Positions 55,285 through 64,000 of a stretch of DNA of 64,000 bases are shown here, piece by piece. The stretch comes from Westiellopsis prolifica IICB1 (GTDB lineage Bacteria > Cyanobacteriota > Cyanobacteriia > Cyanobacteriales > Nostocaceae): the NCBI RefSeq assembly GCF_004323185.1, contig NZ_NAPS01000002.1, forward strand, positions 2,073,731-2,137,730, in the 5' to 3' direction. Both the position numbers and the translations under genes were made by a program. The notes under the pieces were generated by a model. The model saw nothing but the letters and a program-made list of their open reading frames with translations. It ran no database searches and had not been told where the DNA came from. Positions within the stretch are counted from its first letter, which is position 1. Every line of letters begins with the position of its first letter.

Positions 55285-55947
55285 ATGGTCATGAGTAAGC
55301 CAGATACCGCTTCTGTTGATTCGTCAACACTTCAACAGCAAGCGAGTTGGCTGGAATTTTCCGCTTTTTCAGACATCTGTGGACTAGTTGCAGGCGTTGA
55401 TGAAGTAGGGCGGGGCTGTTTGTTTGGACCTGTAGTAGCTGCTGCTGTGATACTACCAAATGACGCTCTGCCTGCATTGATGGCAGCAAAAATTAAAGAT
55501 AGTAAAAAGTTGTCTAGCTCTCGTAGGAGTCAGCTAGCCCAACATATCCAGACTGTTGCAATTGACTACAAAATAGGCTTCGCTTCAGTTATGGAAATTG
55601 ATCAAATAAATATTTTGCAGGCTACACTTTTAGCGATGAAGCGAGCAGTATTAAAGCTAAAGGTGCAGCCTACACTCTGTTTGATTGATGGTAAGCAATC
55701 AATTCAGGATTTGCCACTCCTGCAACAAACAATAGTCAAGGGAGATGAGCGATCGCTCGCCATTGCTGCTGCTAGCATTATTGCTAAAGTGTGGCGAGAT
55801 GACTTAATTGTCAGGCTTGCCTCTAAATATCCCATGTACGACTTGGAGCATAATAAAGGTTATGGAAGTCCAAAGCATTTATTAGCACTGCAAGAACATG
55901 GATCTTCACCTTTACATCGCAAATCTTTTCGTCCTTGTCGAATTTGA
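55285..55947 (+). CDS. rnhB: Ribonuclease HII
   Basis: This 220-residue enzyme cleaves the RNA strand of RNA-DNA hybrids and single ribonucleotides in DNA. The metal-binding VAGVDEVGRGCLFGPVVAAAV supplies the first Asp-Glu, DGKQSIQ the next Asp, and VKGDERSLAIAAASIIAKVWRD the usual downstream block. The C-terminal HKGYGSPKH-like motif reads HNKGYGSPKHLLAL. It follows rne by 29 bases, so the pair may be one RNA-processing unit. Confidence 0.95.
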   Translation: MVMSKPDTASVDSSTLQQQASWLEFSAFSDICGLVAGVDEVGRGCLFGPVVAAAVILPNDALPALMAAKIKDSKKLSSSRRSQLAQHIQTVAIDYKIGFASVMEIDQINILQATLLAMKRAVLKLKVQPTLCLIDGKQSIQDLPLLQQTIVKGDERSLAIAAASIIAKVWRDDLIVRLASKYPMYDLEHNKGYGSPKHLLALQEHGSSPLHRKSFRPCRI

Positions 55948-55969
55948 TTGATGGGAAGAAGGAAGAAAA

Positions 55970-56041
55970 GACGCGGTGACACTTCTGAAGACACGGAGAA
56001 AAACAGACGTGGTGACACTTCTGAAGACACGGAGAAAAACA
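55970..56041. repeat. 36-base direct tandem repeat
   Basis: Two copies of a 36-base unit (starting gacgcggtgacacttctgaa) with one difference, followed by gacgcgc. It lies after rnhB. No spacers or further copies, so it is not a CRISPR array. Confidence 0.85.
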
Positions 56042-56127
56042 GACGCGCTAAATTTACCCCGTCTCAATGTCCCCCTTCCGCATCCCCACCTCCCCGTGTC
56101 TCCTTCCCCCGTCAATCTCAACGATGA

Positions 56128-56721
56128 TTACTCAGCTTTCAAGATAGGTAACTCTGGATTTTGCTCATTGCTACTAAGCTTTCCTTCTTGAGTTTGCAAT
56201 GTTACCCAACGACGATAATCTACTATTAATTGATGTAACAATCTTTGCTTAATAGTTAACAGTACGCTTTTCAATAAACCATTACCAGTGGTTTCTAAAA
56301 TTGGTTTGGGCGTAAAGGAGAATGGCGGTGGTAACTCTACCTCTACTTCTAAATCCGCTCTACCTTGTAAACGAGTTCCACTACTGAATTGAGATGGTGA
56401 TAAATACCCTTTTAAATTCAGATTGAAGCGCTGGTTGATGTACTCAATACCAAGGATTTCACAATTTTGCGATCGCAAGTGAATTTTACCATTAGATTCT
56501 GTCCAAACTTTCATGTCTACGGTAGGCTGAATACTTAGTGACATAAAACTAAGGGGACGCATTTTTAAACGAAAAATATCATCAGCTAACGGCTGAATTC
56601 GATTCGGGTCTACTAATGCATAAACCAGACGTTGGGGCTGACGCAAATAGTGCTGAATGGGAATAGGCTGTTGTGGGACAGCAATTTCTACCGACTGGAA
56701 AGCGGTAAACTTGGTAGACAT
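56128..56721 (-). CDS. DUF1997-domain protein
   Basis: This 197-residue conserved protein of cyanobacteria and plastids has VPQQPIPIQHYLRQPQRLVYAL, FRLKMRPLSFMSLSIQPTVDM and LLKSVLLTIKQRLLHQLIVDYRRW as typical segments. It has no membrane segment. It looks like a START/lipid-binding-type fold, but no reaction has been assigned as far as I know. It lies divergent to pheA. Confidence 0.9.
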   Translation of the reverse strand: MSTKFTAFQSVEIAVPQQPIPIQHYLRQPQRLVYALVDPNRIQPLADDIFRLKMRPLSFMSLSIQPTVDMKVWTESNGKIHLRSQNCEILGIEYINQRFNLNLKGYLSPSQFSSGTRLQGRADLEVEVELPPPFSFTPKPILETTGNGLLKSVLLTIKQRLLHQLIVDYRRWVTLQTQEGKLSSNEQNPELPILKAE

Positions 56722-56897
56722 GCGTTCGTCAAAATAATTGTTTTATAATTCTATTATTTTTTAATTTTTGGAGTTTTTGAGAAAAAATGATAGTGAAAAG
56801 GCTAAAATTTTTTTTGGAAACTACATTGATTAACAGTTATACATTATCGATAAAAGTTTTCTATTTTTAAACAAACTTACACTTTGAACAAAATCTC

Positions 56898-57764
56898 ATG
56901 ACTTTATCGATCGCACATTTAGGTCCACCTGGCACCTATGCAGAACAAGCTGCTATTTTATACGTTAATTGGTTGAGCCACAATCAAGGACTTCAAGCTA
57001 CCTTATGTCCTTATCCTAGCATTGCCCAAACACTCCGAGCTGTTGCCCAATCTCAGGTAAATCTAGCTGTCGTACCTGTGGAAAATTCGATTGAGGGTAG
57101 TGTGACAATGACTATGGATACTCTATGGCAATTGGATAATTTACAAATTCAGATGGCTTTGGTAATGCCAATTGTTCATACGTTGATTTCCTGTGCTGAT
57201 AGCATAGAGAATATTAAAACAGTTTATTCTCACCCCCAAGCTTTAGCGCAATGCCAAAAATGGTTAGAGCAATTTCTGCCCAATGTACATTTAATTCCTG
57301 CTAATTCTACAACCGAGGCATTGCAGACACTCAAGCAAGATTATACAGCAGCGACTATCTCATCTGAGCGAGCAGCACAACTTTATAATCTACCTGTATT
57401 AGTTAATGGTATTAATGATCACCCAGAAAACTGTACTCGTTTTTGGGTTATAAGTCAGACTGATATGCCTAATAACTATAAAAAATCTTCTCTTAAAGTC
57501 AGTCACACCTCCCTAGCTTTTAGCGTTGGTGCTAACTTACCAGGAGCTTTGGTTAAACCACTACAAATATTTGCCCAATTAAATATTAACCTCAGCCGGA
57601 TTGAGTCTCGTCCTACGAAGCGATCGCTAGGGGAATACTTATTTTTTATTGATGCGGAAGCAGACACATCTCAAATCCAAATACAATCTGCCTTACAAGA
57701 ATTAACTGTATACACAGAAATACTAAAAATTTTTGGTAGTTATGGTGTTTTGTCTGTGGGATAG
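56898..57764 (+). CDS. pheA: Prephenate dehydratase
   Basis: This 288-residue enzyme converts prephenate to phenylpyruvate in phenylalanine synthesis. The periplasmic-binding-type catalytic domain (about 1-185) has HLGPPGTYAEQAAI, VPVENSIEGSVTMTMDTLW, and the NCTRFWVIS motif (the catalytic Thr-Arg-Phe). The ACT domain (about 205-285) has LPGALVKPLQIFAQLNINLSRIESRPTK with phenylalanine-feedback type motif ESRP. Single-function dehydratase without chorismate mutase. Confidence 0.95.
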   Translation: MTLSIAHLGPPGTYAEQAAILYVNWLSHNQGLQATLCPYPSIAQTLRAVAQSQVNLAVVPVENSIEGSVTMTMDTLWQLDNLQIQMALVMPIVHTLISCADSIENIKTVYSHPQALAQCQKWLEQFLPNVHLIPANSTTEALQTLKQDYTAATISSERAAQLYNLPVLVNGINDHPENCTRFWVISQTDMPNNYKKSSLKVSHTSLAFSVGANLPGALVKPLQIFAQLNINLSRIESRPTKRSLGEYLFFIDAEADTSQIQIQSALQELTVYTEILKIFGSYGVLSVG

Positions 57765-57838
57765 GGGATAGGGGAGCGGGGATAGGACATTGGGCATAGT
57801 AATATCCCAATTACAAATGACCAATGATCAATGACAAA

Positions 57839-57949
57839 TGAGGACCCCAACCTGTAGAGACGCGAAATTACCCTACCTTCGGAACCCTATTCGAGGGAAC
57901 GGGAACACCTTCGGTGAACGCGTCTCTAAATTTGTGCCGACTTACTGAA
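57839..57949. mobile_element. MITE-like element fragment, copy E (right part)
   Basis: gaggaccccaacctgtagagacgcgaa, an inner segment and cgcgtctctaaatttgtgccgacttact form the right part of the copy A element, with the agagacgcg palindrome nested. The left end and core are absent; heptamers at 57811-57838 (tgaccaatgatcaatgac) take their place. Confidence 0.6.
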
Positions 57950-57950
57950 T

Positions 57951-58601
57951 TTACAACTTTTGATTAAAAGTATCTTTGAGAACAGTACGAGCCGCTAAGT
58001 GATTGCGAGTAGAAGTCAAAATTTCTGTTTCCCGTTCTAAACGAGCAACAGTGTCTTGCATTTCTAGCAACGCTTGTTGTTCTAAAGCAACACCATAAAG
58101 ATTGCTCGCTACCCAATAAGAAAGTTCTAAAGGCAAATCAGGTAAATCTTCTGGGAGTTCAATTTGTTGTTCAGTTAATTTGGCTGAGAGGCGAACAACA
58201 TCTTTTAGCAGCTGAGATAACTCGTTAGCTAAAGGACGTAAATCTTTTGTGGGTGGATGATCTTCAATCCATTCAACTAAACCAACAGGATAGGGTTTCT
58301 CACGTACATACTCTAAAACACGAAATCTTTGTTGTCCCAAAGTCAACATTTTCATCCGATCATCGGGTAGACGTTGATAATGGACAATTTCGGCACAGCA
58401 ACCCACATTAGCGATCGCACCTTTGACCGGATCAACCATTAATACGCCAAACCTGCGATCGCTTTCCAGAATCGTGTTCATCATGATTCTGTAGCGAAAT
58501 TCAAAGATGTGCAAAGGTAATTGCTTTGTAGGGAACAAAACTACTTCTGACAACGGGAACAGAGGTAGTTCACGAACGGCAATTTTAGAAGAGGATGTCA
58601 T
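57951..58601 (-). CDS. LON-type substrate-binding domain protein
   Basis: This 216-residue protein has the N-terminal LON domain (ELPLFPLSEVVLFPTKQLPLHIFEFRYR at the start, FGVLMVDPVKGAIANVGCCAEI) and a helical rest, without ATPase or protease parts. Such LON-only proteins are widespread in cyanobacteria; the role may be in protein quality control. It lies directly after the str operon terminator on the same strand. Confidence 0.88.
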   Translation of the reverse strand: MTSSSKIAVRELPLFPLSEVVLFPTKQLPLHIFEFRYRIMMNTILESDRRFGVLMVDPVKGAIANVGCCAEIVHYQRLPDDRMKMLTLGQQRFRVLEYVREKPYPVGLVEWIEDHPPTKDLRPLANELSQLLKDVVRLSAKLTEQQIELPEDLPDLPLELSYWVASNLYGVALEQQALLEMQDTVARLERETEILTSTRNHLAARTVLKDTFNQKL

Positions 58602-58711
58602 TTTTACCTTGTTAGAACTTTGGTATAAGTTTTATCTGATAATTCTCTTTAAAATTTTTTTATTTTTTGCTTTTGCCGTACTATGCATACATTTTAGCAT
58701 CTGTTTTCCAG

Positions 58712-58746
58712 TAAATAAAAAGCCCTGAAAATATATCTTTCAGGGC
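58712..58746 (-). terminator. Intrinsic terminator of the str operon
   Basis: On the minus strand gccctgaaa and tttcagggc form a perfect 9-base stem with a 7-base loop, followed by ctttttattt. It is downstream of rpsJ and upstream of the LON gene. Strong case. Confidence 0.85.
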
Positions 58747-58841
58747 AAGGTAAATATTCACACCAAATAAAGTCATTAATGATCTGTCCTTTGTCTTTAA
58801 ACTAATGACAAATGACCAATCACTAATGACTAATAACTAAT

Positions 58842-59159
58842 TTATAGTTTTACTTCAATATCCACGCCTGAAGGCAAATCCAGTTTCATTAAAGCATCAA
58901 TAGTTTTAGAAGAAGGCTGGTAAATATCAATAATGCGGCGATGGGTACGGGTTTCAAAGTGTTCTCGTGAATCTTTATCCACGTGTGGCGATCGCAGCAC
59001 ACAGTAGATCCGGCGTTTTGTAGGTAGAGGAATTGGTCCAATCGCTGTAGCGTTAGTACGATTTGCAGTGTCTACAATCTTCTCGCAAGATGTATCTAGT
59101 AAGCGACGGTCAAATGCCTGTAAGCGAATTCTAATCTTTTGCTGCTGCAAAGTAGCCAT
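58842..59159 (-). CDS. rpsJ: 30S ribosomal protein S10
   Basis: The 105-residue protein reads [17 protein letters not shown], then [21 protein letters not shown] and [10 protein letters not shown] at the end, matching S10 throughout. The longer frame to 59249 covers low-complexity sequence and is wrong; I place the start at 59159. It is the last gene of the str operon. In cyanobacteria S10 lies after tuf rather than before rplC. S10 also works in NusB-type antitermination. Confidence 0.96.
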   Translation of the reverse strand: MATLQQQKIRIRLQAFDRRLLDTSCEKIVDTANRTNATAIGPIPLPTKRRIYCVLRSPHVDKDSREHFETRTHRRIIDIYQPSSKTIDALMKLDLPSGVDIEVKL

Positions 59160-59195
59160 TTTTCGGTTGTCCTGGTTCTGATGAGTTAGGTGATT

Positions 59196-59276
59196 GGGGA
59201 GTGGGGACTGGGGAATAGGGATTGGGAAATAGGGCAAATTTTTTCCCAATCCCCGATCCCCGATCCCCGATCCCTT
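59196..59276. repeat. Low-complexity inverted repeat between tuf and rpsJ
   Basis: tggggagtggggactgggg and ccccgatccccgatccccgat form G-rich and C-rich blocks that could pair. Together with the hairpin at 59296-59325 they separate tuf from rpsJ. Confidence 0.7.
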
Positions 59277-59295
59277 TTTTTGAGGGAATATAAAA

Positions 59296-59325
59296 GAGCA
59301 GAGAGGGATTATACCACCTCTGCTC
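59296..59325 (-). terminator. Hairpin after tuf, possible partial terminator
   Basis: On the minus strand gagcagag and ctctgctc form a stem with a 14-base loop, followed by ttttatattc. It could reduce transcription into rpsJ or act as processing site. Confidence 0.5.
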
Positions 59326-59350
59326 CTTGTTTAATCAAGATAAACAGATG

Positions 59351-60580
59351 CTATTTGACGATTTTGGAAACGACACCAGCACCGATTGTACGACCGCCTT
59401 CACGGATAGCGAAGCGCATTCCTTGTTCAATAGCGATCGCGTTGATCAGTTCAACTGTCATCTTGATCCGGTCTCCGGGCATAACCATTTCTGCGGCATC
59501 ACCTTCATCGGAGGTAAAGGTCGTGATGGTACCAGTTACGTCGGTTGTTCGTACGTAGAATTGAGGACGATAGCCTGGGAAGAAAGGAGTTTTACGACCA
59601 CCTTCTTTCTCAGTCAGGACGTACACTTCCCCTTCAAATTGAGTATGAGGAGTGATAGAACCAGGTTTGGCAATTACCATACCCCGTTCAATATCAGCTT
59701 TTTGGACACCGCGCAAAAGTATACCGGCGTTATCTCCAGCCATACCTTCTTCGAGACTCTTCTTGAACATCTCGATCCCGGTGACTGTGGTAGCACGAGT
59801 ATCTTTGATACCAACTAGCTCTACGTTATCGCCGATCTTGACTTTACCCCGTTCAATACGTCCGGTAGCTACTGTACCACGACCTGTGATGGAGAACACG
59901 TCTTCTACTGCCATCAAGAAGGGCTTATCAACATCACGCTCTGGTGTGGGAATATAAGCATCTACAGCATCCATCAGTTCGTAGATTTTATCTACCCACT
60001 TATCTTCACCCTTCTGTGTCTTGGGGCTAGCTGTCATTTTTTCCAGCGCTTGCAGACCAGAACCCTTGATTACTGGGATGTCATCACCAGGGAAATCATA
60101 GCTGGAAAGTAGTTCACGAACTTCCAATTCTACTAGTTCCAACAATTCTTCATCATCCACCATGTCTTCTTTGTTTAAGAAGACAACTAGGTTGGGTACA
60201 CCCACCTGGCGTGCTAGGAGAATGTGTTCACGAGTTTGGGGCATTGGGCCATCCGCAGCCGAAACCACCAGAATAGCACCATCCATTTGCGCTGCACCAG
60301 TGATCATGTTCTTCACATAGTCAGCGTGTCCAGGACAGTCTACGTGAGCATAGTGACGGTTTTCTGTCTCATACTCAACGTGAGCGGTATTAATGGTAAT
60401 ACCCCGTGCTTTTTCTTCAGGTGCGTTATCGATTTGATCGTAACCTTTACCGGTAGCCTTACCGATCGCAGCCAAAGTCATGGTAATAGCTGCTGTTAAT
60501 GTGGTTTTACCGTGGTCAACGTGGCCAATAGTGCCGATATTAACGTGGGGTTTAGTCCTTTCAAACTTTGCGCGTGCCAT
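59351..60580 (-). CDS. tuf: Elongation factor Tu
   Basis: This 409-residue GTPase delivers aminoacyl-tRNA to the ribosome. G1 [10 protein letters not shown]3 [13 protein letters not shown]4 NKEDMVDD, and the C-terminal domains with [20 protein letters not shown] and the end KIVK are all present. It lies 22 bases downstream of fusA and is co-transcribed with it. Length as in other cyanobacteria. Confidence 0.98.
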   Translation of the reverse strand: MARAKFERTKPHVNIGTIGHVDHGKTTLTAAITMTLAAIGKATGKGYDQIDNAPEEKARGITINTAHVEYETENRHYAHVDCPGHADYVKNMITGAAQMDGAILVVSAADGPMPQTREHILLARQVGVPNLVVFLNKEDMVDDEELLELVELEVRELLSSYDFPGDDIPVIKGSGLQALEKMTASPKTQKGEDKWVDKIYELMDAVDAYIPTPERDVDKPFLMAVEDVFSITGRGTVATGRIERGKVKIGDNVELVGIKDTRATTVTGIEMFKKSLEEGMAGDNAGILLRGVQKADIERGMVIAKPGSITPHTQFEGEVYVLTEKEGGRKTPFFPGYRPQFYVRTTDVTGTITTFTSDEGDAAEMVMPGDRIKMTVELINAIAIEQGMRFAIREGGRTIGAGVVSKIVK

Positions 60581-60602
60581 GAATGCTCGTTTCCTTTTTT
60601 AA

Positions 60603-62681
60603 TTAAGCGTTCCCTTTGCTTTTAGCTATGATTGCTTCAGCCACGTTGCGAGGTACTTCATCGTAGTGGCTAAATTCCATTGAGAATATACCTCGACCTT
60701 GGGTCTTCGACCGGATGTCAGTGGCGTAGCCAAACATTTCTGCCAATGGGACTTTAGCAGTCACTTTGGCGATCCCTTGCTCGGAACCCATCCCCTCAAT
60801 TTGTCCACGACGGGAATTGAGGTCGCCCATTACATCCCCAAGGAAGTTTTCGGGAACTTCAACCTCAACTTTCATCATAGGCTCTAAAAGGACGGGTGAA
60901 GCTTTCATTACAGCTTCTTTCATTGCCATTGAGCCAGCGATTTTGAAGGCCATTTCCGAGGAGTCCACTTCATGGTAAGACCCATCAATCAGCGTCGCTT
61001 TGACGTCAATGAGTGGATATCCAGCTAGAATACCCGATTCGCAGGTTTCTTTCATACCTGCTTCTACTGGGGAAATGTACTCTTTCGGTACAGTACCACC
61101 AACAATTTTGGAGACGAATTCAAAGCCGCTTCCTGGTTCTCCTGGTGCTAAGTCAATCACTACATGACCGTACTGACCTTTACCACCGCTTTGGCGGATG
61201 AATTTACCTTCAATTCTGTTGACTTGTTTGCGAATGGTTTCGCGGTAAGCTACTTGTGGCGCACCAACGTTTGCTTCTACCTTGAATTCGCGTAACATCC
61301 GGTCTACAAGAATTTCTAGGTGTAACTCTCCCATTCCAGCAATTACCGTTTGGTTGGTTTCTGGATCGACGTTCACGCGGAAGGTCGGATCTTCTTCGGA
61401 GAGAGATTGTAGAGCTTTGGACAGTTTGTCCATATCGTTCTTGGTTTTGGGTTCTACCGCCACCGAGATCACTGGCTCTGGAATAAACAACGATTCCAGA
61501 ATCACTGGTGAGCCTTCATCGGTGAGAGTGTCACCTGTCAAGGTGTCTTTCAAACCTACTGCAGCTCCCAGATCACCTGCTCTGAGTTCATCTACGTCAA
61601 TGCGGTTATCCGCTTTCAAAACTACGAGACGAGAAATTCTCTCTTTCTTGTTTTTAGTAGCGTTGAGGACGTAGCTACCTTTCTTCAGAACACCAGAATA
61701 GACACGAACAAACGTCAGACGACCATAAGGGTCAGCCATTATCTTGAACGCAAGCGCCGACAGAGGTTCATTGTCGTCAGCATGGCGTTCTACAGTTTCG
61801 CCATTGGGCAGTGTACCCTGGATTGCGGGTACGTCAGGGGGTGCTGGCAGGTAATCGACTACAGCATCAAGCAGGAGTTGTACACCTTTGTTTTTGAAAG
61901 CTGAACCACAAAGCATTGGCACAATCGTACCTGCAACAGTGCCTTTACGCAGAGCAGTACGGATTTCTGCTTCTGTGAGTTCTTCGCCTTCAAAGTACTT
62001 GTTCATCAAATCGTCATCGGTTTCGGCTACCGCTTCAATCAGCTTGTTACGGTACTCCTGAACCAAATCCTGCATATCTGCGGGTATATCCTCATCCTTG
62101 ATGTCTGTTCCTTGGTCATTGCCGTAGACATACGCCCGCATTTTAACTAGATCAACCAGACCCAGGAAATCACTTTCGCTACCAATAGGCAATTGAATAG
62201 GAATAGCATTAGCCCGCAAGCGATCGCGCACTTGTTCGTAAACTTTGTAGAAGTTCGCTCCAGTGCGATCCATCTTGTTAACAAAGACGATACGTGGAAC
62301 TTTATAACGATCCGCTTGTCGCCATACTGTTTCTGTTTGTGGTTGCACACCACCCACAGAACATAAAACTGTGATTACACCATCCAAAACCCGCATGGAA
62401 CGTTCCACTTCAATCGTGAAGTCCACGTGTCCTGGAGTGTCGATAATGTTAATTTGATGATCTCTCCAACTGGTGCTAATCGCAGCAGCTGTAATAGTAA
62501 TTCCCCGCTCCCGCTCCTGATCCATCCAGTCAGTGACAGCGGTTCCTTCATGGACTTCACCAATTTTATGAATTATGCCAGAGTAAAATAAAATTCTCTC
62601 TGTTGTCGTTGTCTTGCCCGCATCTATATGCGCCGCAATACCGATATTGCGTACTTTCTCTAGCGGGTTCGTACGTGCCAC
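60603..62681 (-). CDS. fusA: Elongation factor G
   Basis: This 692-residue GTPase translocates the ribosome. G1 [15 protein letters not shown]3 [22 protein letters not shown]4 [10 protein letters not shown], followed by domains III-V with [30 protein letters not shown] and HYDEVP near the end. It lies 153 bases downstream of rpsG. No sign of the mitochondrial or EF-G2 type. Confidence 0.98.
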   Translation of the reverse strand: MARTNPLEKVRNIGIAAHIDAGKTTTTERILFYSGIIHKIGEVHEGTAVTDWMDQERERGITITAAAISTSWRDHQINIIDTPGHVDFTIEVERSMRVLDGVITVLCSVGGVQPQTETVWRQADRYKVPRIVFVNKMDRTGANFYKVYEQVRDRLRANAIPIQLPIGSESDFLGLVDLVKMRAYVYGNDQGTDIKDEDIPADMQDLVQEYRNKLIEAVAETDDDLMNKYFEGEELTEAEIRTALRKGTVAGTIVPMLCGSAFKNKGVQLLLDAVVDYLPAPPDVPAIQGTLPNGETVERHADDNEPLSALAFKIMADPYGRLTFVRVYSGVLKKGSYVLNATKNKKERISRLVVLKADNRIDVDELRAGDLGAAVGLKDTLTGDTLTDEGSPVILESLFIPEPVISVAVEPKTKNDMDKLSKALQSLSEEDPTFRVNVDPETNQTVIAGMGELHLEILVDRMLREFKVEANVGAPQVAYRETIRKQVNRIEGKFIRQSGGKGQYGHVVIDLAPGEPGSGFEFVSKIVGGTVPKEYISPVEAGMKETCESGILAGYPLIDVKATLIDGSYHEVDSSEMAFKIAGSMAMKEAVMKASPVLLEPMMKVEVEVPENFLGDVMGDLNSRRGQIEGMGSEQGIAKVTAKVPLAEMFGYATDIRSKTQGRGIFSMEFSHYDEVPRNVAEAIIAKSKGNA

Positions 62682-62799
62682 AGCTGCCTCCTATACTTTT
62701 CGCCTCATGATATCTTGTATATTACACTTTGTTAAGATTCTATCTTTTCTGGTAAACCGTCTTTTTATTTAGTAAGTACCACGATATATCTTTGTCCTT

Positions 62800-62829
62800 T
62801 GTAGAAACGCACCTGAGGGCGCTTCTACA
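62800..62829. repeat. Hairpin between rpsG and fusA
   Basis: tgtagaaacgc and gcgcttctaca flank 7 bases (acctgag) with one mismatch. The gacgcacctgaggc motif is also at 5411-5430. It lies right after the rpsG stop codon and could be a processing signal or a dispersed palindrome. Confidence 0.5.
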
Positions 62830-62834
62830 ATTGT

Positions 62835-63305
62835 TTAGTAGCGGTAATGTGCAAAGGCTTTATTTGCTTCTGCCATCCGGTGCGTTTCTTCACGCTTACG
62901 AATTGAACTACCAGTTTCGTTAGCAGCATCCATCAATTCTTGAGCTAGTCTGCCAGCCATTGTCCGGCCAGGTCTAGAGCGAGAAAACTGTACTAACCAA
63001 CGTAATGCCAAACTTGTACCACGCTCTGCTCGCACTTCCATGGGAACTTGATAGGTCGCACCGCCTACTCGTCGAGCTTTTACTTCTACCAATGGCGTTG
63101 CATTCCGCACTGCTCTTTCAAACGTTTCCAATGGATCGCTTCCGGTTCTTTCCTCGATACTTTTCATCGCAGCATAAACAATCCTTGCGGCAAGTGATTT
63201 TTTGCCACTACGCATCACCCGACGGATCATCATGCTTACTAGGCGACTGTTATAAACAGAGTCAGGTGGAACTGGGCGCTTTTGAGTAACACCACGACGA
63301 GACAT
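62835..63305 (-). CDS. rpsG: 30S ribosomal protein S7
   Basis: This 156-residue small-subunit protein starts the assembly of the 3' domain of 16S r[40 protein letters not shown]-like [18 protein letters not shown], and the end with [20 protein letters not shown] match S7 throughout. It lies between rpsL and fusA, in the usual order, but with a long gap to rpsL. Confidence 0.97.
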   Translation of the reverse strand: MSRRGVTQKRPVPPDSVYNSRLVSMMIRRVMRSGKKSLAARIVYAAMKSIEERTGSDPLETFERAVRNATPLVEVKARRVGGATYQVPMEVRAERGTSLALRWLVQFSRSRPGRTMAGRLAQELMDAANETGSSIRKREETHRMAEANKAFAHYRY

Positions 63306-63961
63306 ACTTCAACCTTAAATTTCTGAATTTAGCAACTAGATGATTTATGCTTAGACAGTTTTTCATTGCTGAAATTGCAATGGAACTGACTTCTTTAACT
63401 TGCTGCCCTCAACTAGACATACAAGGCGACAATAATTATATACCTTAATAGCTAATTTAATAGCTAATCAAACTCAATTTAAAATGCTGCTGTCGCTGAT
63501 AGCATTCTAAAAATTCCCATATTCACAGCAAACAGGGCGTCAGAGGCTTTACTAATCTAACTTATAAGTTTCTTAGACACTCATAATTTTTGACAGAATT
63601 AAGGCGATCGCACTTCAGATGTCCTGCGAGTGATTATCTTCATACAGGTCTTACATTCTGATGTACTTAGCTTTGCCCCTAGAAAACTATAGGAACAGCT
63701 GCTCGCTTCTGATGACATTGATTTTTGTACGTTTGCACAGAATCAATTCAAATTCTATCATTGATTTTTGTTGAATAGTGCCACTACAAAGCAATAGCAA
63801 AAACAAAAAAAGTAAACTTTTTTTGCTGATGCAGATACACACCTTACGCATTAAAGGTTGATTTGTATGAGCTATGCCAACTGCTCTACAAATAAATGTC
63901 AAGGCTAATTAGTCTTCAAACGCGATTAATCGCGTTTAAACTCGATTAATCGCGCCTTTGT
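63306..63961. other. Unusually long rpsL-rpsG spacer
   Basis: This 656-base gap lies between rpsL and rpsG on the minus strand. It is AT-rich, with a HIP1-like gcgatcgc at 63603, the palindrome at 63918-63937, and no gene. A frame at 63687-63902 has no support. It may hold a promoter for rpsG-fusA-tuf-rpsJ. Confidence 0.5.
63918..63937. repeat. Perfect 20-base palindrome after rpsL
   Basis: aaacgcgatt and aatcgcgttt meet without a loop, followed by the partial copy aaactcgattaatcgcg. The double hairpin is 25 bases after the rpsL stop on the minus strand and could be its terminator or a repeat. Confidence 0.7.
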
Positions 63962-64000
63962 CTATTTTTTTGGACGTTTGGTTCCATACTTGGAACGACC
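63962..64000 (-). CDS. rpsL: 30S ribosomal protein S12, C-terminal end (partial)
   Basis: The last 12 codons on the minus strand encode GRSKYGTKRPKK and a stop at 63962-63964, the usual end of S12. The rest lies beyond the window edge. This identifies the gene that starts the str operon: rpsL, rpsG, fusA, tuf, rpsJ. Confidence 0.88.
   Translation of the reverse strand, partial: GRSKYGTKRPKK

Noticed and set aside
55970-56041. Two 36-base repeats as a CRISPR remnant
   Set aside because: The copies are directly adjacent with no spacer and no cas gene is in the window.
59190-59249. N-terminal extension of S10 up to 59249
   Set aside because: The extra 30 residues come from a G/C-rich low-complexity repeat; S10 starts at MATLQQQ with normal length.
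59327-59957. Plus-strand frames over tuf and fusA
   Set aside because: They are shadows of highly expressed genes with strong codon bias on the other strand.
63687-63902. 71-codon frame in the rpsL-rpsG gap
   Set aside because: No ribosome site, no family features; AT-rich spacer.

Overview
The window looks like chromosomal DNA of a filamentous, probably heterocyst-forming cyanobacterium (Nostoc/Anabaena type). The evidence is the many HIP1 octamers (gcgatcgc), short tandem heptamer repeats of the tgacaaa/tgaccaa kind between genes, several families of small palindromic elements, and cyanobacterial genes: a split orange-carotenoid-protein pair, a DICT-domain regulator, DUF3318 and DUF1997 proteins, and an RNase E with the cyanobacterial arginine-rich tail. 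It is a mosaic of housekeeping genes separated by repeat-rich spacers. I see no prophage and no CRISPR array.

Layout. 0.2-8.6 kb: glycogen phosphorylase, S-formylglutathione hydrolase, an unknown membrane protein, YbjN and DUF3318 proteins, and a secreted phytase-like esterase. 9.3-14.7 kb: nucleotide-sugar genes (UDP-glucuronate decarboxylase, UDP-glucose dehydrogenase), a HEAT-like membrane protein, an FtsE-like ATPase and a WecB/TagA glycosyltransferase. 15.2-19.2 kb: a NarL-type response regulator, then a REC-GAF-SpoIIE phosphatase next to an RsbW-like kinase (a partner-switching pair). 19.3-20.5 kb: genes for separate C-terminal and N-terminal homologues of the orange carotenoid protein. 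20.7-24 kb: queG, a HAD phosphatase, an acidic protein, a GNAT remnant and a MacB-type ATPase. 24.0-24.5 kb: a compound repeat region with two miniature transposon-like elements. 24.5-30.5 kb: a purine/ureide cluster with a nucleoside-type permease, an allantoinase-like deacetylase, ureidoglycolate lyase and a two-gene xanthine dehydrogenase. 30.5-36.4 kb: FKBP, tRNA-Lys(CTT), fatty acid desaturase, ABC-F, a coiled-coil membrane protein and a toxin-antitoxin pair followed by an attC-like inverted repeat. 36.6-38.1 kb: an IS701-like insertion sequence with 25-bp perfect ends and a frameshifted transposase. 38.3-49.5 kb: gpmI, secG, a metalloprotease, a DICT/HD protein, a pentapeptide protein, a kinase with WG repeats, a CPBP protease, clpS, small hypotheticals and a STAS protein. 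49.9-55.9 kb: radical SAM protein, rne and rnhB. 56.1-58.6 kb: DUF1997, pheA and a LON-domain protein. 58.8-64 kb: the str operon on the minus strand (rpsL 3' end, rpsG, fusA, tuf, rpsJ), ending at a clear intrinsic terminator.

The most interesting parts are the purine/ureide cluster with its iron-sulfur/molybdenum fusion, the carotenoid-protein pair, the partner-switching module, and the network of non-autonomous elements. One element family recurs five times with a shared core, TA-flanked ends and nested repeats. Another sits inside a 21-bp tandem array with a 9-bp flanking repeat. The low-complexity intergenic repeats have also entered coding regions, twice inside the radical SAM gene and once at the start of an ABC ATPase.
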